Below are positions 6,484 to 13,257 of a stretch of 13,257 nucleotides of DNA, one piece after another. The DNA comes from Prevotellaceae bacterium UBA1710 (GTDB lineage: Bacteria; Bacteroidota; Bacteroidia; Bacteroidales; Bacteroidaceae). Location: positions 1-13,257 of the forward strand of contig DCJC01000018.1 in assembly GCA_002317355.1 (NCBI GenBank), in the 5' to 3' direction. Made by a program: the position numbers and the translations under genes. Within the stretch, counting starts at the first letter, position 1. Each line of letters opens with the position of its first letter. Below the pieces are notes generated by a model that did no database searches, was not told where the DNA came from, and saw nothing but the letters and a program-made list of their open reading frames with translations.

Positions 6484-6610
6484 TGGAAAGTTAATTAGGA
6501 GTAAATTAAATCAGTAAATTACGAGACGGCATTCGCCGTAAAGAAATTATTCTAGCAAGGTTATAATAAAAAGAATTTACTGAATTAATTTAATCCTAAT
6601 TTGCTTTCTA
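6484..6610. repeat. Long interrupted inverted repeat between two operon genes
   Basis: Arms 6493-6520 and 6574-6601 are 28 bp each with two mismatches. They begin AATTAGGA on the left and end TCCTAATT on the right, around a spacer of 53 bp. Pairing resumes outside them (GAAAG 6486-6490 is opposed by CTTTC 6604-6608) and reaches the phosphoesterase stop codon. The spacer carries its own hairpin ACGGC/GCCGT (6526-6530 with 6535-6539). In the mRNA this would be one hairpin of about 125 nt. No T tract follows, so it does not look like a terminator. A small non-autonomous element or an mRNA processing/stability structure fits better. Confidence 0.8.
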
Positions 6611-7696
6611 TTTTTTAGTTTTCAACGTAATCACCGAGATTTCAGGAGTTGCACCGATACGCATTGGCATGGCACCACCGAGACCGATGTTCACATAGAG
6701 GTTATGGTCGCCTTCGGTGTAGAGGCCATCGTATTCATTATAGATGAAGCGGGCGACAGACCAACCGAGGACACGGAACTGACCAGCATGAGTGTGTCCT
6801 GAAAGTGTGAGGGAAGGACGGCCATTTACGATCTCTCCACGCCAATGAGTCGGGTCGTGGGTAAGAATGACTGGATAGCCATTCTCTGTGCCTTCAGAAG
6901 CCTTCTTTAAGTCACCACGGGAAATGACATTGTGAACACCCATGGACTGGTTCTCGCAGCCAATGAAATAGAGGAAAGGGGCCTCTCCTCCCGCCCTCTC
7001 CCGTAGAGAGGGAGCCGATTCGCTTACAGGCACATCACTATTAGAGACAGAAGAGATAGTGCCAAGGTTGAGGGCTTTCTCTCCACCATGAGGGAGGACA
7101 AAGCAATTCTCATTGAGAAGAAGTTTCCAACCGAGGTCTTCTTTCTCCATGCGCTGGAGTTCAGCTATTTTGCTTGCACGCTCTCTGTCAGATAAAGAAC
7201 GCTGGTATGGGATATAATCATGGTTGCCCATGATGCTTATAACACCGTTAGGAGCCTTGAGTTGACTGAGTACGGGTATGAAAGGCTTGAGTTCGCTCTC
7301 ATCGAGAGAAACGAGATCACCCGTAAAGACAATAACATCAGGCTCGAGGGCATTGATTTCGTTCACGATGCCAAGAAGTTTATCCTCATGCCCTTCCCAT
7401 CCATTAAGATGGAGATCTGATATCTGGACGATACGGAAGCCGTCATAAGCCTCAGGAAGTCCCTTGCAAGAGATTGTAACCTCTTTCGTCTCGTGGAAAT
7501 AACGACCGAAGAAATATCCCCAGCAAAAGATAACAAGCCATACGGCAACCAATCCAAGTGCGGTATAGCCGAAAGGCCTATAAGCGACGCTGAAATGCCC
7601 TACAAGGGAAATCAGTTTCACTAACAGATAAGCAAGATGTGGGAGTAATGCTACTCCCACACTGATCATTATAAAGGATATGATTATCATAGCCAT
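6608..7696 (-). CDS. Membrane-anchored metallophosphoesterase (YaeI/YkuE-like)
   Basis: A 362-residue calcineurin-type phosphoesterase. Two hydrophobic helices (about 3-35 and 43-66) anchor it in the inner membrane. The catalytic domain follows with every metal-ligand motif: SDLHL (D94, H96), FTGDLV (D127), GNHDY (N158, H159), LTHDP (H280) and SGHTHAGQ (H301, H303). The substrate is unknown; relatives hydrolyse phosphodiesters such as UDP-linked or lipid-linked compounds. It starts 6 bp after the stop of the GH2 gene, so it is translationally linked to the operon although it is not a glycosidase. Residues 216-240, with APSLRERAGGEAP at 228-240, look like an insertion between two conserved blocks. 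They are encoded by a REP-like palindrome described separately. MetII at residue 3 is an alternative start. Confidence 0.88.
   Translation of the reverse strand: MAMIIISFIMISVGVALLPHLAYLLVKLISLVGHFSVAYRPFGYTALGLVAVWLVIFCWGYFFGRYFHETKEVTISCKGLPEAYDGFRIVQISDLHLNGWEGHEDKLLGIVNEINALEPDVIVFTGDLVSLDESELKPFIPVLSQLKAPNGVISIMGNHDYIPYQRSLSDRERASKIAELQRMEKEDLGWKLLLNENCFVLPHGGEKALNLGTISSVSNSDVPVSESAPSLRERAGGEAPFLYFIGCENQSMGVHNVISRGDLKKASEGTENGYPVILTHDPTHWRGEIVNGRPSLTLSGHTHAGQFRVLGWSVARFIYNEYDGLYTEGDHNLYVNIGLGGAMPMRIGATPEISVITLKTKK
6980..7017. repeat. REP-like palindromic element inserted in frame in the phosphoesterase gene
   Basis: On the plus strand CCCTCTC (6994-7000) and GAGAGGG (7006-7012) form a 7-bp stem with a CCGTA loop. 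A C-rich flank (6982-6993) precedes the stem. The sequence is far more GC-biased and strand-asymmetric than the gene around it. It encodes the low-complexity SLRERAGGEAP. This layout, a CCCTCTC..GAGAGGG hairpin with a purine- or pyrimidine-rich flank, is typical of dispersed REP-type repeats in bacterial genomes. It keeps the reading frame open, so the protein may tolerate it. Confidence 0.6.
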
Positions 7697-7702
7697 AAGC
7701 TA

Positions 7703-10700
7703 TCACAAAGGCTTTATGATGAATGACATTGTCTTCTTTCCCTTGAGCATCACGCGATACTGTGGGAGAGCCTGTCCGTTCTTACTCCATGAGTCAACAC
7801 CACCGACACCTGCCATCTCACCATCGATATAGAGATTTACGAATGGTGACTTAGCTACATCACACTGATGGCGCTGCTCCTTGTTGAGTCCTTCATCCAT
7901 ATCAGCCACCGCATAGCGGATAGCAGACATACCACCAAGAATCTGTCCGTCGAGTCCCATAATCTGGCAACCTTCACCTGAACGATCGGTCTGCTTCCAC
8001 CAACGGATATCAGTCTTTGTACCAGTTTCCTGAGGACGGATATAAGGGAAGTACTGCTCATCAACATTCTGCACGTAGATACCGACATTCTGGGCATCGT
8101 TACGGTCATTATAGTTCTCGATAGGGCCACGACCATAGAACTTGCTCTGATCCATTGAAGAAGGGAGTTGCATGATCATACCGAAACGGAGCATCTGCTG
8201 AGCAATGCTATCGTTCTCCTGCTCAAGAGTCTGAGTAACGACAACGGTTCCGCAAGGCTTTATGTCATAGGTAAGAGTAAGGTTGTTGTGAACTGTTGGG
8301 AGGTTGTACTGAGCCTCAACAATCACGCTACCGTCCTTCTGCTTCTTACCCTCTACATTAGTAAGATTCATTACAGGCATATTCCATGCCTTGAGGTCGT
8401 GCTGAAGACGTGCACCCATATCGTTGTCGGTAACGGCACGCCAGAAGTTTGGCTTGAGAGAACCACCATCACCAAGGATACTCTTACCGCCAACGACATA
8501 AGAAGTAAGATAGCCATTAGACTTAGAGAATACCATATTGGTGTTTGCACCACTTACAACGATAGCACCAGACTTGTCATTATCAATGACATTGAGCTTT
8601 GCCTTCTTGTTCTTTGCAAGACATTCGTCAGAACATACCTGTGGAGCCTCTCTTGTCAAGCCAAGAGAAATCTGCTGATGAGCAACCTCATAACCGGCAG
8701 GAAGGAGTCCGTCAGCCTGCTTATTGCGATAAGACACATTGAGGAAAGCCTCCTTATGTGCCTCTCTGAGTTCGTTGACCTTCTGACCGATAGGAAGCTG
8801 ATAAACGCCCTTGAACTGAGGACGGATATTGACATCCTTGATTGAGCCATCAAGAACAACTTCACCATCAGCCACTACCTGCCAATAGAGATCAGCATAG
8901 TCAAGGGTACGGAAGAAATTCTCATTGAAGACAGAGAGGGTTGTTCCATCGAGAGTTGACCAGATGTTCTGATAGTGATAGCCTACCTCATAAATCTGAG
9001 GACTTGGCTGACGATCAGGCTGGAGGAGTCCGTTACAGTTGAAGTTATTATCAGAGCCATCGTAGTTGTTATAGTCACCACCATAGGCATAGATCTGAGT
9101 TCCATCAGCCTGCTTCTTATGAAGAGCCTGATCGATGAAGTCCCAGATATAGCCACCCTGGAACTTAGGATACTTACGAACAAGATTCCAGTAATCACGG
9201 AAACCGCCACAAGAGTTACCCATAGCATGAGAATACTCACACTGGATGAGAGGCTTCTTGTTCTTCTCGTTCTGAGAATAGTTCTCGGAACTCCATTGAG
9301 AGAAATACATAGGACAGAAAATGTCGGTTGCATCACCTCCATGACAAGCCTCAAACTGAACTGGACGACTTGCATCGGTAGTTTTGATCCAATCGTAGGC
9401 ATCCTTGAAGTTCTTACTATTGCTTGTCTCGTTACCAAGACTCCATACTATGATAGCAGGGTGATTGCGATAGATATCAATGTTGTGCTGGTTACGCTCA
9501 AGGATTGGCTTTGCGAAAATCTCTGTACTTGTCAATGGATTCTTTTGATAGAGATAGCCATGGCTCTCCACATTAGCCTCAGCAGTCATGTAGATACCAT
9601 ATTCATCACAAAGGTCATACCACACTGGATCATTAGGATAGTGACAGGTACGAACAGCATTGATATTGAACTCCTTCATGCGCTTGATATCCTGAATCAT
9701 ACGCTCACGAGATACAACGTAACCTCCATCAGGATCAAGCTCGTGACGATTCACGCCCTTGATGTAGATAGGCTGACCGTTGACGAGAAGCTGGGAATCC
9801 TTGATCTCAACCTTACGGAAACCAACCTTTGTTGCGGTATAGCAAGAAGGATTATCAAAATATTTTATTTTCTTTGTACGTTTATCCGTAGGGGCTGCAA
9901 AAGCCTCAGTAAGGAGTTTATATAGATAAGGAGTCTCAGCTGTCCATTTCTTCGGATTGCTGACACGTATCTCAGCAGAAACATGTGTCTGACCTGGCTG
10001 CACCTTAACACTTTGCTTTGCAACCTCAACACCAGCGGCATCATAAAGAGTATATTCAACATTCGTAACATCCTTGCCGACTTTCGTCTCAACGCAGATA
10101 GAGCCATCCGTATAAGAGGCATCGAGATCTGGAGTAACAACGACATCCTCAATACTTCTGTTCTTCTCACGTGCGAAGAGATAGGTATCACGAGCAACAC
10201 CTGAGAGTCGCCAGAAATCCTGATCCTCGGTCCATGAACCATCACACCAACGCATTACCTGGAATGTAATCTGATTATCACCAGCCTTTACGTAATCGGT
10301 GATATCAAATTCAGTTGCAACCTTTGAGTCTTCAGAATAGCCCACGAAACGACCATTTACATAAAGGAAGATACAAGAAGTTACGCTACCGAAGTGAGCT
10401 ACAACCTGCTTTCCTGTCCAATCGGTAGGGATATTGATTGTTCTACGATAAGTACCGACGTGATTATCCTTTATTGGCACATTAGGAGCCTGCTGATTAA
10501 AATGTCCACGCCAAGCAAAACCTACATTCACGTATTCTGGATCACCATATCCATTGAGCTCCCAGATACCAGGAACAGGCATAGTCTTCCATTGGGAGTC
10601 ATCGTAATCTACAGAGAAGCAATCAGTTGGACGCTGGTCAGCATTCTCAACCCAATTGAACTTCCAGTCGCCATGAAGTGAAAGGAAATTGTGTGATTTC

Positions 10701-10927
10701 GTCATATCATTCTCCAATGCCTCATTTGCATGGTCAAACACGAAGAAGTCCGTGTGCATTGGAAAACGATTGATCTCATTGATAGAGAGATCATGCCAAC
10801 ACTTGTCGATAAGTTCAATGCCTGGTGTTGGAGCAGGCTTTTGCGGCTGTACTTTCTTCTTAACAGCAGATGTTGCGGCAGCAGAAATCATCAAGGCTGA
10901 AGCCGCAAGGAAAATTGATTTTTTCAT
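7703..10927 (-). CDS. GH2 beta-galactosidase, exported (LacZ-type)
   Basis: A 1074-residue glycoside hydrolase family 2 enzyme, close to the length of LacZ, that would release terminal beta-galactose from oligosaccharides. A signal peptide (about 1-21) places it in the periplasm. Order: sugar-binding jelly-roll domain (about 45-255), immunoglobulin-like domain (about 260-370), TIM barrel (about 375-670), then a beta domain and the C-terminal Bgal_small domain (about 800-1074). The catalytic acid/base is E500 in WSLGNETSN and the nucleophile is E564 in IQCEYSHAMGNS, both intact. TCHYPNDP and GGYIWDFIDQ are also family hallmarks. It lies between GH105 and the phosphoesterase; no promoter is visible in front of it, only a repetitive 127-bp gap, so it is probably read through from GH105. 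The ATG at 10927 begins the signal peptide directly. Other beta-linked sugars as substrate cannot be excluded. Confidence 0.93.
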   Translation of the reverse strand: MKKSIFLAASALMISAAATSAVKKKVQPQKPAPTPGIELIDKCWHDLSINEINRFPMHTDFFVFDHANEALENDMTKSHNFLSLHGDWKFNWVENADQRPTDCFSVDYDDSQWKTMPVPGIWELNGYGDPEYVNVGFAWRGHFNQQAPNVPIKDNHVGTYRRTINIPTDWTGKQVVAHFGSVTSCIFLYVNGRFVGYSEDSKVATEFDITDYVKAGDNQITFQVMRWCDGSWTEDQDFWRLSGVARDTYLFAREKNRSIEDVVVTPDLDASYTDGSICVETKVGKDVTNVEYTLYDAAGVEVAKQSVKVQPGQTHVSAEIRVSNPKKWTAETPYLYKLLTEAFAAPTDKRTKKIKYFDNPSCYTATKVGFRKVEIKDSQLLVNGQPIYIKGVNRHELDPDGGYVVSRERMIQDIKRMKEFNINAVRTCHYPNDPVWYDLCDEYGIYMTAEANVESHGYLYQKNPLTSTEIFAKPILERNQHNIDIYRNHPAIIVWSLGNETSNSKNFKDAYDWIKTTDASRPVQFEACHGGDATDIFCPMYFSQWSSENYSQNEKNKKPLIQCEYSHAMGNSCGGFRDYWNLVRKYPKFQGGYIWDFIDQALHKKQADGTQIYAYGGDYNNYDGSDNNFNCNGLLQPDRQPSPQIYEVGYHYQNIWSTLDGTTLSVFNENFFRTLDYADLYWQVVADGEVVLDGSIKDVNIRPQFKGVYQLPIGQKVNELREAHKEAFLNVSYRNKQADGLLPAGYEVAHQQISLGLTREAPQVCSDECLAKNKKAKLNVIDNDKSGAIVVSGANTNMVFSKSNGYLTSYVVGGKSILGDGGSLKPNFWRAVTDNDMGARLQHDLKAWNMPVMNLTNVEGKKQKDGSVIVEAQYNLPTVHNNLTLTYDIKPCGTVVVTQTLEQENDSIAQQMLRFGMIMQLPSSMDQSKFYGRGPIENYNDRNDAQNVGIYVQNVDEQYFPYIRPQETGTKTDIRWWKQTDRSGEGCQIMGLDGQILGGMSAIRYAVADMDEGLNKEQRHQCDVAKSPFVNLYIDGEMAGVGGVDSWSKNGQALPQYRVMLKGKKTMSFIIKPL

Positions 10928-10953
10928 TTATAATAGTTGGTTTTTGATTTTTT

Positions 10954-11039
10954 TCGATTTTTTCGAGAACTCGAGGATTCGAGAATTCGAGAATTCGAAT
11001 TTTTCGAGCATTCGATAATTCGATGATTCGAATTATCGA
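10954..11039. repeat. Octamer array: 11 TCGA motifs every 8-9 bp
   Basis: TCGA starts at 10954, 10963, 10971, 10979, 10987, 10995, 11004, 11012, 11020, 11028 and 11036. The spacings are 9,8,8,8,8,9,8,8,8,8. Most units read ATTCGAnn. The motif is its own complement, so the array looks alike on both strands. Its right half also folds into a perfect 11-bp hairpin (11013-11023 with 11028-11038, TGAT loop). It fills most of the 127-bp gap between GH105 and GH2. One more ATTCGAAT lies at 12259-12266, at the predicted transcript start of GH105. Confidence 0.85.
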
Positions 11040-11054
11040 GGTTTCAATTCTTCT

Positions 11055-12218
11055 TTATTTCAGGCTTCTGCAGAACTCGCAGGCAGCAAGGAGGAAAGCT
11101 CCCGTACCAAAGTTAGTTACAGATTCCTGATTAACCACCTGCCCAGGAATTGCCTTCTCACCGATTGGCTGAACATAGCCTATGGTGTTATTATCCTGAA
11201 GAGCAATGGTTGCAAGATATTCCCACGCCTTCTGGGCAGCAGGAAGATATTTCTTCGGAAGAATGCCGTTATTGATACCCCAAAAGAGGCTATAGCAATT
11301 GAGAGCCGTGCCTGATGTTTCGTACCCAGGAGCTTGCTTAGGATCAAGCAGGGAGCGTGTCCAATGCCCTTCTTCCTGCTGACAACCAACGATAGCGGCT
11401 GCCAGTTTCTGATAGTATGTGATAAACTCCTGACGATGCTTATAGTCCTTTGGAAGATCCTTGAGAACCTTGGCAAAGGCAGCCATTACCCAACCATCTC
11501 CACGAGCCCAGAAATCCTTCTTTCCGCTCTCGGTCTTATGCTGTGGATAGACATACTTTCCATCACGGAAATAGAGTCCTGTCTCCTCATCATACATTAT
11601 TGAGTTACAGTACTTCCAGTTCTCATACATCTTATCAAGATACCCCTCATCGCCAGTAAGGAGATACATCTTGGTCATGACAGGCATAACCATATAGAGA
11701 GCATCAGCCCACCACCAATAGTCATTCGCCTTACTGCGCTTCTCATAGCCCATCACTTCCTTTGCACGATGAATATACTGAGGATTGTCACTATTCATCG
11801 CAAGAGCATCATTATAGAGGTCGATATAGGTCTGGAAACAGATCTGCCAATCACCGAATAGAACATACTGAGGTCCCTCACCATAGTTCTTGTAGCGCCA
11901 CTTTGCAGGATCTATCTCAGAGGCACCAGAGAAGAAATTACGCTCCCCCCATTGCTTGGAGTATCTGAGCCAACGCTTAGCTGTCTTCACGTCATTATCA
12001 TCCTTGCTTTCAGAAAGAAGGAAATAAGCCTCCATATTACCTGTGTGATAGACTGCAGGATCCCAGAAAGCACGGTCACGATTGGCAGGATGACGTTTTT
12101 GCCAGGCATTATTCACCTTGACAATGATTTCCTTAACCTCTTCGGGAGTCCATGTTTTCGAAGACAAATCACTGCACACCAACAGTATGGCAGCTACCAC
12201 AAAAATGAGTTGTTTCAT
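11055..12218 (-). CDS. GH105 unsaturated glycuronyl (rhamnogalacturonyl) hydrolase, exported
   Basis: A 387-residue member of the GH88/GH105 (alpha/alpha)6-barrel family (YteR/YesR relatives). It removes the 4,5-unsaturated uronic acid that polysaccharide lyases leave at oligosaccharide ends. A signal peptide (about 1-20) precedes the domain; LLVC is a poor lipobox, so a soluble periplasmic enzyme is more likely than a lipoprotein. The signature YWWWADALYM carries D172, the probable catalytic acid. FWARGDGWVMAA (236-247) is the second family hallmark, with Asp where Asn is common. Length is normal. It is the promoter-proximal gene of the operon, 127 bp ahead of the GH2 gene, which suggests sequential trimming of pectin (RG-I) or arabinogalactan fragments. 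The ATG at 12218 follows a predicted leader of about 50 nt. Confidence 0.92.
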   Translation of the reverse strand: MKQLIFVVAAILLVCSDLSSKTWTPEEVKEIIVKVNNAWQKRHPANRDRAFWDPAVYHTGNMEAYFLLSESKDDNDVKTAKRWLRYSKQWGERNFFSGASEIDPAKWRYKNYGEGPQYVLFGDWQICFQTYIDLYNDALAMNSDNPQYIHRAKEVMGYEKRSKANDYWWWADALYMVMPVMTKMYLLTGDEGYLDKMYENWKYCNSIMYDEETGLYFRDGKYVYPQHKTESGKKDFWARGDGWVMAAFAKVLKDLPKDYKHRQEFITYYQKLAAAIVGCQQEEGHWTRSLLDPKQAPGYETSGTALNCYSLFWGINNGILPKKYLPAAQKAWEYLATIALQDNNTIGYVQPIGEKAIPGQVVNQESVTNFGTGAFLLAACEFCRSLK

Positions 12219-12275
12219 AACTTTATAGGTCAGTTTTTATAGGGTCTTTACTGGGGTTATTCGAATTAATCTTTG

Positions 12276-12307
12276 CAAAAATAATAAATTATCGTGATTA
12301 ATCCAAA
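12276..12307 (-). promoter_or_regulatory. Promoter of the GH105-GH2-phosphoesterase-DUF2264 operon
   Basis: On the minus strand TTTG (complement of 12304-12307), a 20-nt spacer and TATTTTTG (complement of 12276-12283) match the Bacteroidetes consensus. The transcript would start near 12269, giving a leader of about 50 nt. No other consensus promoter is seen in the gaps further down the operon. Confidence 0.7.
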
Positions 12308-12374
12308 AAAACTTGTTATTGTTTCATATTTTTATGCTAAAAAAATCGAAAACGCATCAATTTTCATTTTATAT

Positions 12375-12406
12375 ATTGTATAATTCAAAAAAAAAGTGTA
12401 ATTTTG
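12375..12406 (+). promoter_or_regulatory. Promoter of glyS
   Basis: ATTG (12375-12378, one mismatch to TTTG), a 20-nt spacer and TAATTTTG (12399-12406) form a near-consensus promoter. The predicted start near 12413 gives an A-rich leader of about 49 nt before the ATG, with no Shine-Dalgarno sequence, as is usual in this phylum. Confidence 0.75.
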
Positions 12407-12461
12407 CAGACTAAAAAATAAACGCAAAGAATTAACAATAAACAGAATAATAAAAAAAGAA

Positions 12462-13257
12462 ATGGCAGAAGACGTTTTTAAGAAAATCGTAAGCCACTGT
12501 AAGGAGTACGGTTTCGTATTCCCTTCAAGTGAGATTTACGACGGTCTTGGCGCAGTTTACGACTACGCTCAGAATGGTGTGGAGATGAAGAACAACATCA
12601 AGCAGTATTGGTGGCAGTCAATGGTTCTCCTTCACGACAACATCGTAGGTATCGACTCAAGCATTTTCATGCACCCAACTATCTGGAAGGCATCAGGTCA
12701 CGTTGATGCATTCAATGACCCTCTCATCGACAACCGCGACTCTAAGAAGCGCTACCGTGCCGACGTCCTCATCGAGGAGCAGATGGCTAAGTACGAGGAT
12801 AAGATCGCTAAGGAGATTGCAAAGGCTCAGAAGAAGTTCGGTGACAGCTTTGACGAGGCTCAGTTCCGCCAGACCAACGCACGCGTTCTCGAGAACCAGC
12901 AGAAATATGACGCTCTTCACGCTCGTTTCCAGGAGGCTATGCAGGCTCCAGACCTCGAGGCTCTGAAGCAGATCATCATCGACGAGGAGATCGTATGTCC
13001 TATCTCTGGTACAAAGAACTGGACAGACGTTCGTCAGTTCAACCTCATGTTCGCTACCGAGATGGGTGCAAGCGCTGATGGCGCTATGAAGGTTTATCTC
13101 CGTCCAGAGACAGCTCAGGGCATCTTCGTAAACTACCTCAACGTTCAGAAGACTGGCCGCATGAAGATTCCATTCGGTATCGCTCAGATCGGTAAGGCAT
13201 TCCGTAACGAGATCGTTGCTCGTCAGTTCATCTTCCGTATGCGTGAGTTCGAGCAGA
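12462..13257 (+). CDS. glyS: Glycine--tRNA ligase, alpha2 type, 5' part (runs off the window)
   Basis: Class II aminoacyl-tRNA synthetase that charges tRNA-Gly; the window holds the first 265 codons of roughly 510 expected. The N-terminus MAEDVFKKIVSHCKEYGFVFPSSEIYDGLGAVYDYAQNG is the classic start of the homodimeric GlyRS. GIDSSIFMHPTIWKASGHVDAFNDPL is the next conserved block. A charged helical insertion (about 95-170) follows. EEIVCPISGT (about 185) sits where other GlyRS carry a zinc-type CPxC; the second cysteine is absent here. RPETAQGIF and FRNEIVARQFIFRMREFEQ (class II motif 2 region) close the visible part. It is divergent from the sugar operon and is a housekeeping gene marking the chromosomal side of the window. 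The start follows the promoter directly and matches the family start. Confidence 0.97.
   Translation, partial: MAEDVFKKIVSHCKEYGFVFPSSEIYDGLGAVYDYAQNGVEMKNNIKQYWWQSMVLLHDNIVGIDSSIFMHPTIWKASGHVDAFNDPLIDNRDSKKRYRADVLIEEQMAKYEDKIAKEIAKAQKKFGDSFDEAQFRQTNARVLENQQKYDALHARFQEAMQAPDLEALKQIIIDEEIVCPISGTKNWTDVRQFNLMFATEMGASADGAMKVYLRPETAQGIFVNYLNVQKTGRMKIPFGIAQIGKAFRNEIVARQFIFRMREFEQ

Noticed and set aside
8975..9925. Long plus-strand open frame of 316 codons, and others at 8168-8845 and 488-991
   Set aside because: They are antisense to the GH2 and VapE genes, whose protein motifs are unmistakable. The translations are low-complexity Ile/Leu/Thr-rich sequences without domains, as expected from the codon bias of the true strand.
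10954..11039. CRISPR array
   Set aside because: The unit is only 8-9 bp with no unique spacers of 26-50 bp and no cas genes.
11055..12218. GH105 as a lipoprotein
   Set aside because: The only cysteine in the signal region is preceded by LLV rather than a small residue, so a lipobox is not supported.
12703..12966. Frames overlapping glyS on both strands (12693-12966)
   Set aside because: They are shadows of the glyS coding sequence, which runs open from 12462 to the window edge with full family similarity.

Overview
This window looks like chromosomal DNA of a Prevotella/Segatella-type member of the Bacteroidales. Five of six recognisable promoters carry the Bacteroidetes TTTG (-33) and TAnnTTTG (-7) boxes at 17-20 nt spacing, and the sixth (glyS) has ATTG at -33. 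Gene starts lack Shine-Dalgarno sequences. The gene families are typical of the order: a BT4734-type primase domain with VapE, DUF2264, GH105, a periplasmic GH2, and a Bacteroidetes-style glycyl-tRNA synthetase. All complete genes lie on the minus strand; a small RNA and the truncated glyS lie on the plus strand.

Left part (1-4800), accessory DNA, read right to left. A RAYT-type HUH transposase (3588-4742) carries an unusual C-terminal domain of about 150 residues. Next come an unrecognised 275-residue protein (2542-3369), a BT4734-type primase-like protein (1761-2381) and a PriCT/VapE helicase-like ATPase (137-1771). The last two overlap by 11 bp and together look like a primase-helicase replication module of an integrated element. 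The transposase, the unknown gene and the primase pair each have a promoter and a hairpin terminator, so they are separate transcription units.

Middle (4800-5110). This stretch without a protein gene holds a convincing unannotated small RNA of about 163 nt. It has a textbook plus-strand promoter, two 5' hairpins, two copies of a 12-nt GNRA-tetraloop element, and a 13-bp terminator stem shared with the convergent DUF2264 gene.

Right part (5111-12218), a carbohydrate-degradation operon on the minus strand: GH105 unsaturated glycuronyl hydrolase, GH2 beta-galactosidase, a membrane-anchored metallophosphoesterase 6 bp behind it, and an exported DUF2264 protein. The enzymes suggest trimming of pectic or arabinogalactan-type oligosaccharides in the periplasm. 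No SusC/SusD pair or regulator lies in the window. The operon contains three odd non-coding structures: an array of 11 TCGA motifs every 8-9 bp between GH105 and GH2, a roughly 125-bp interrupted inverted repeat between the phosphoesterase and DUF2264, and a REP-like palindrome inserted in frame in the phosphoesterase gene. The right edge holds the first 265 codons of glyS, divergent from GH105.
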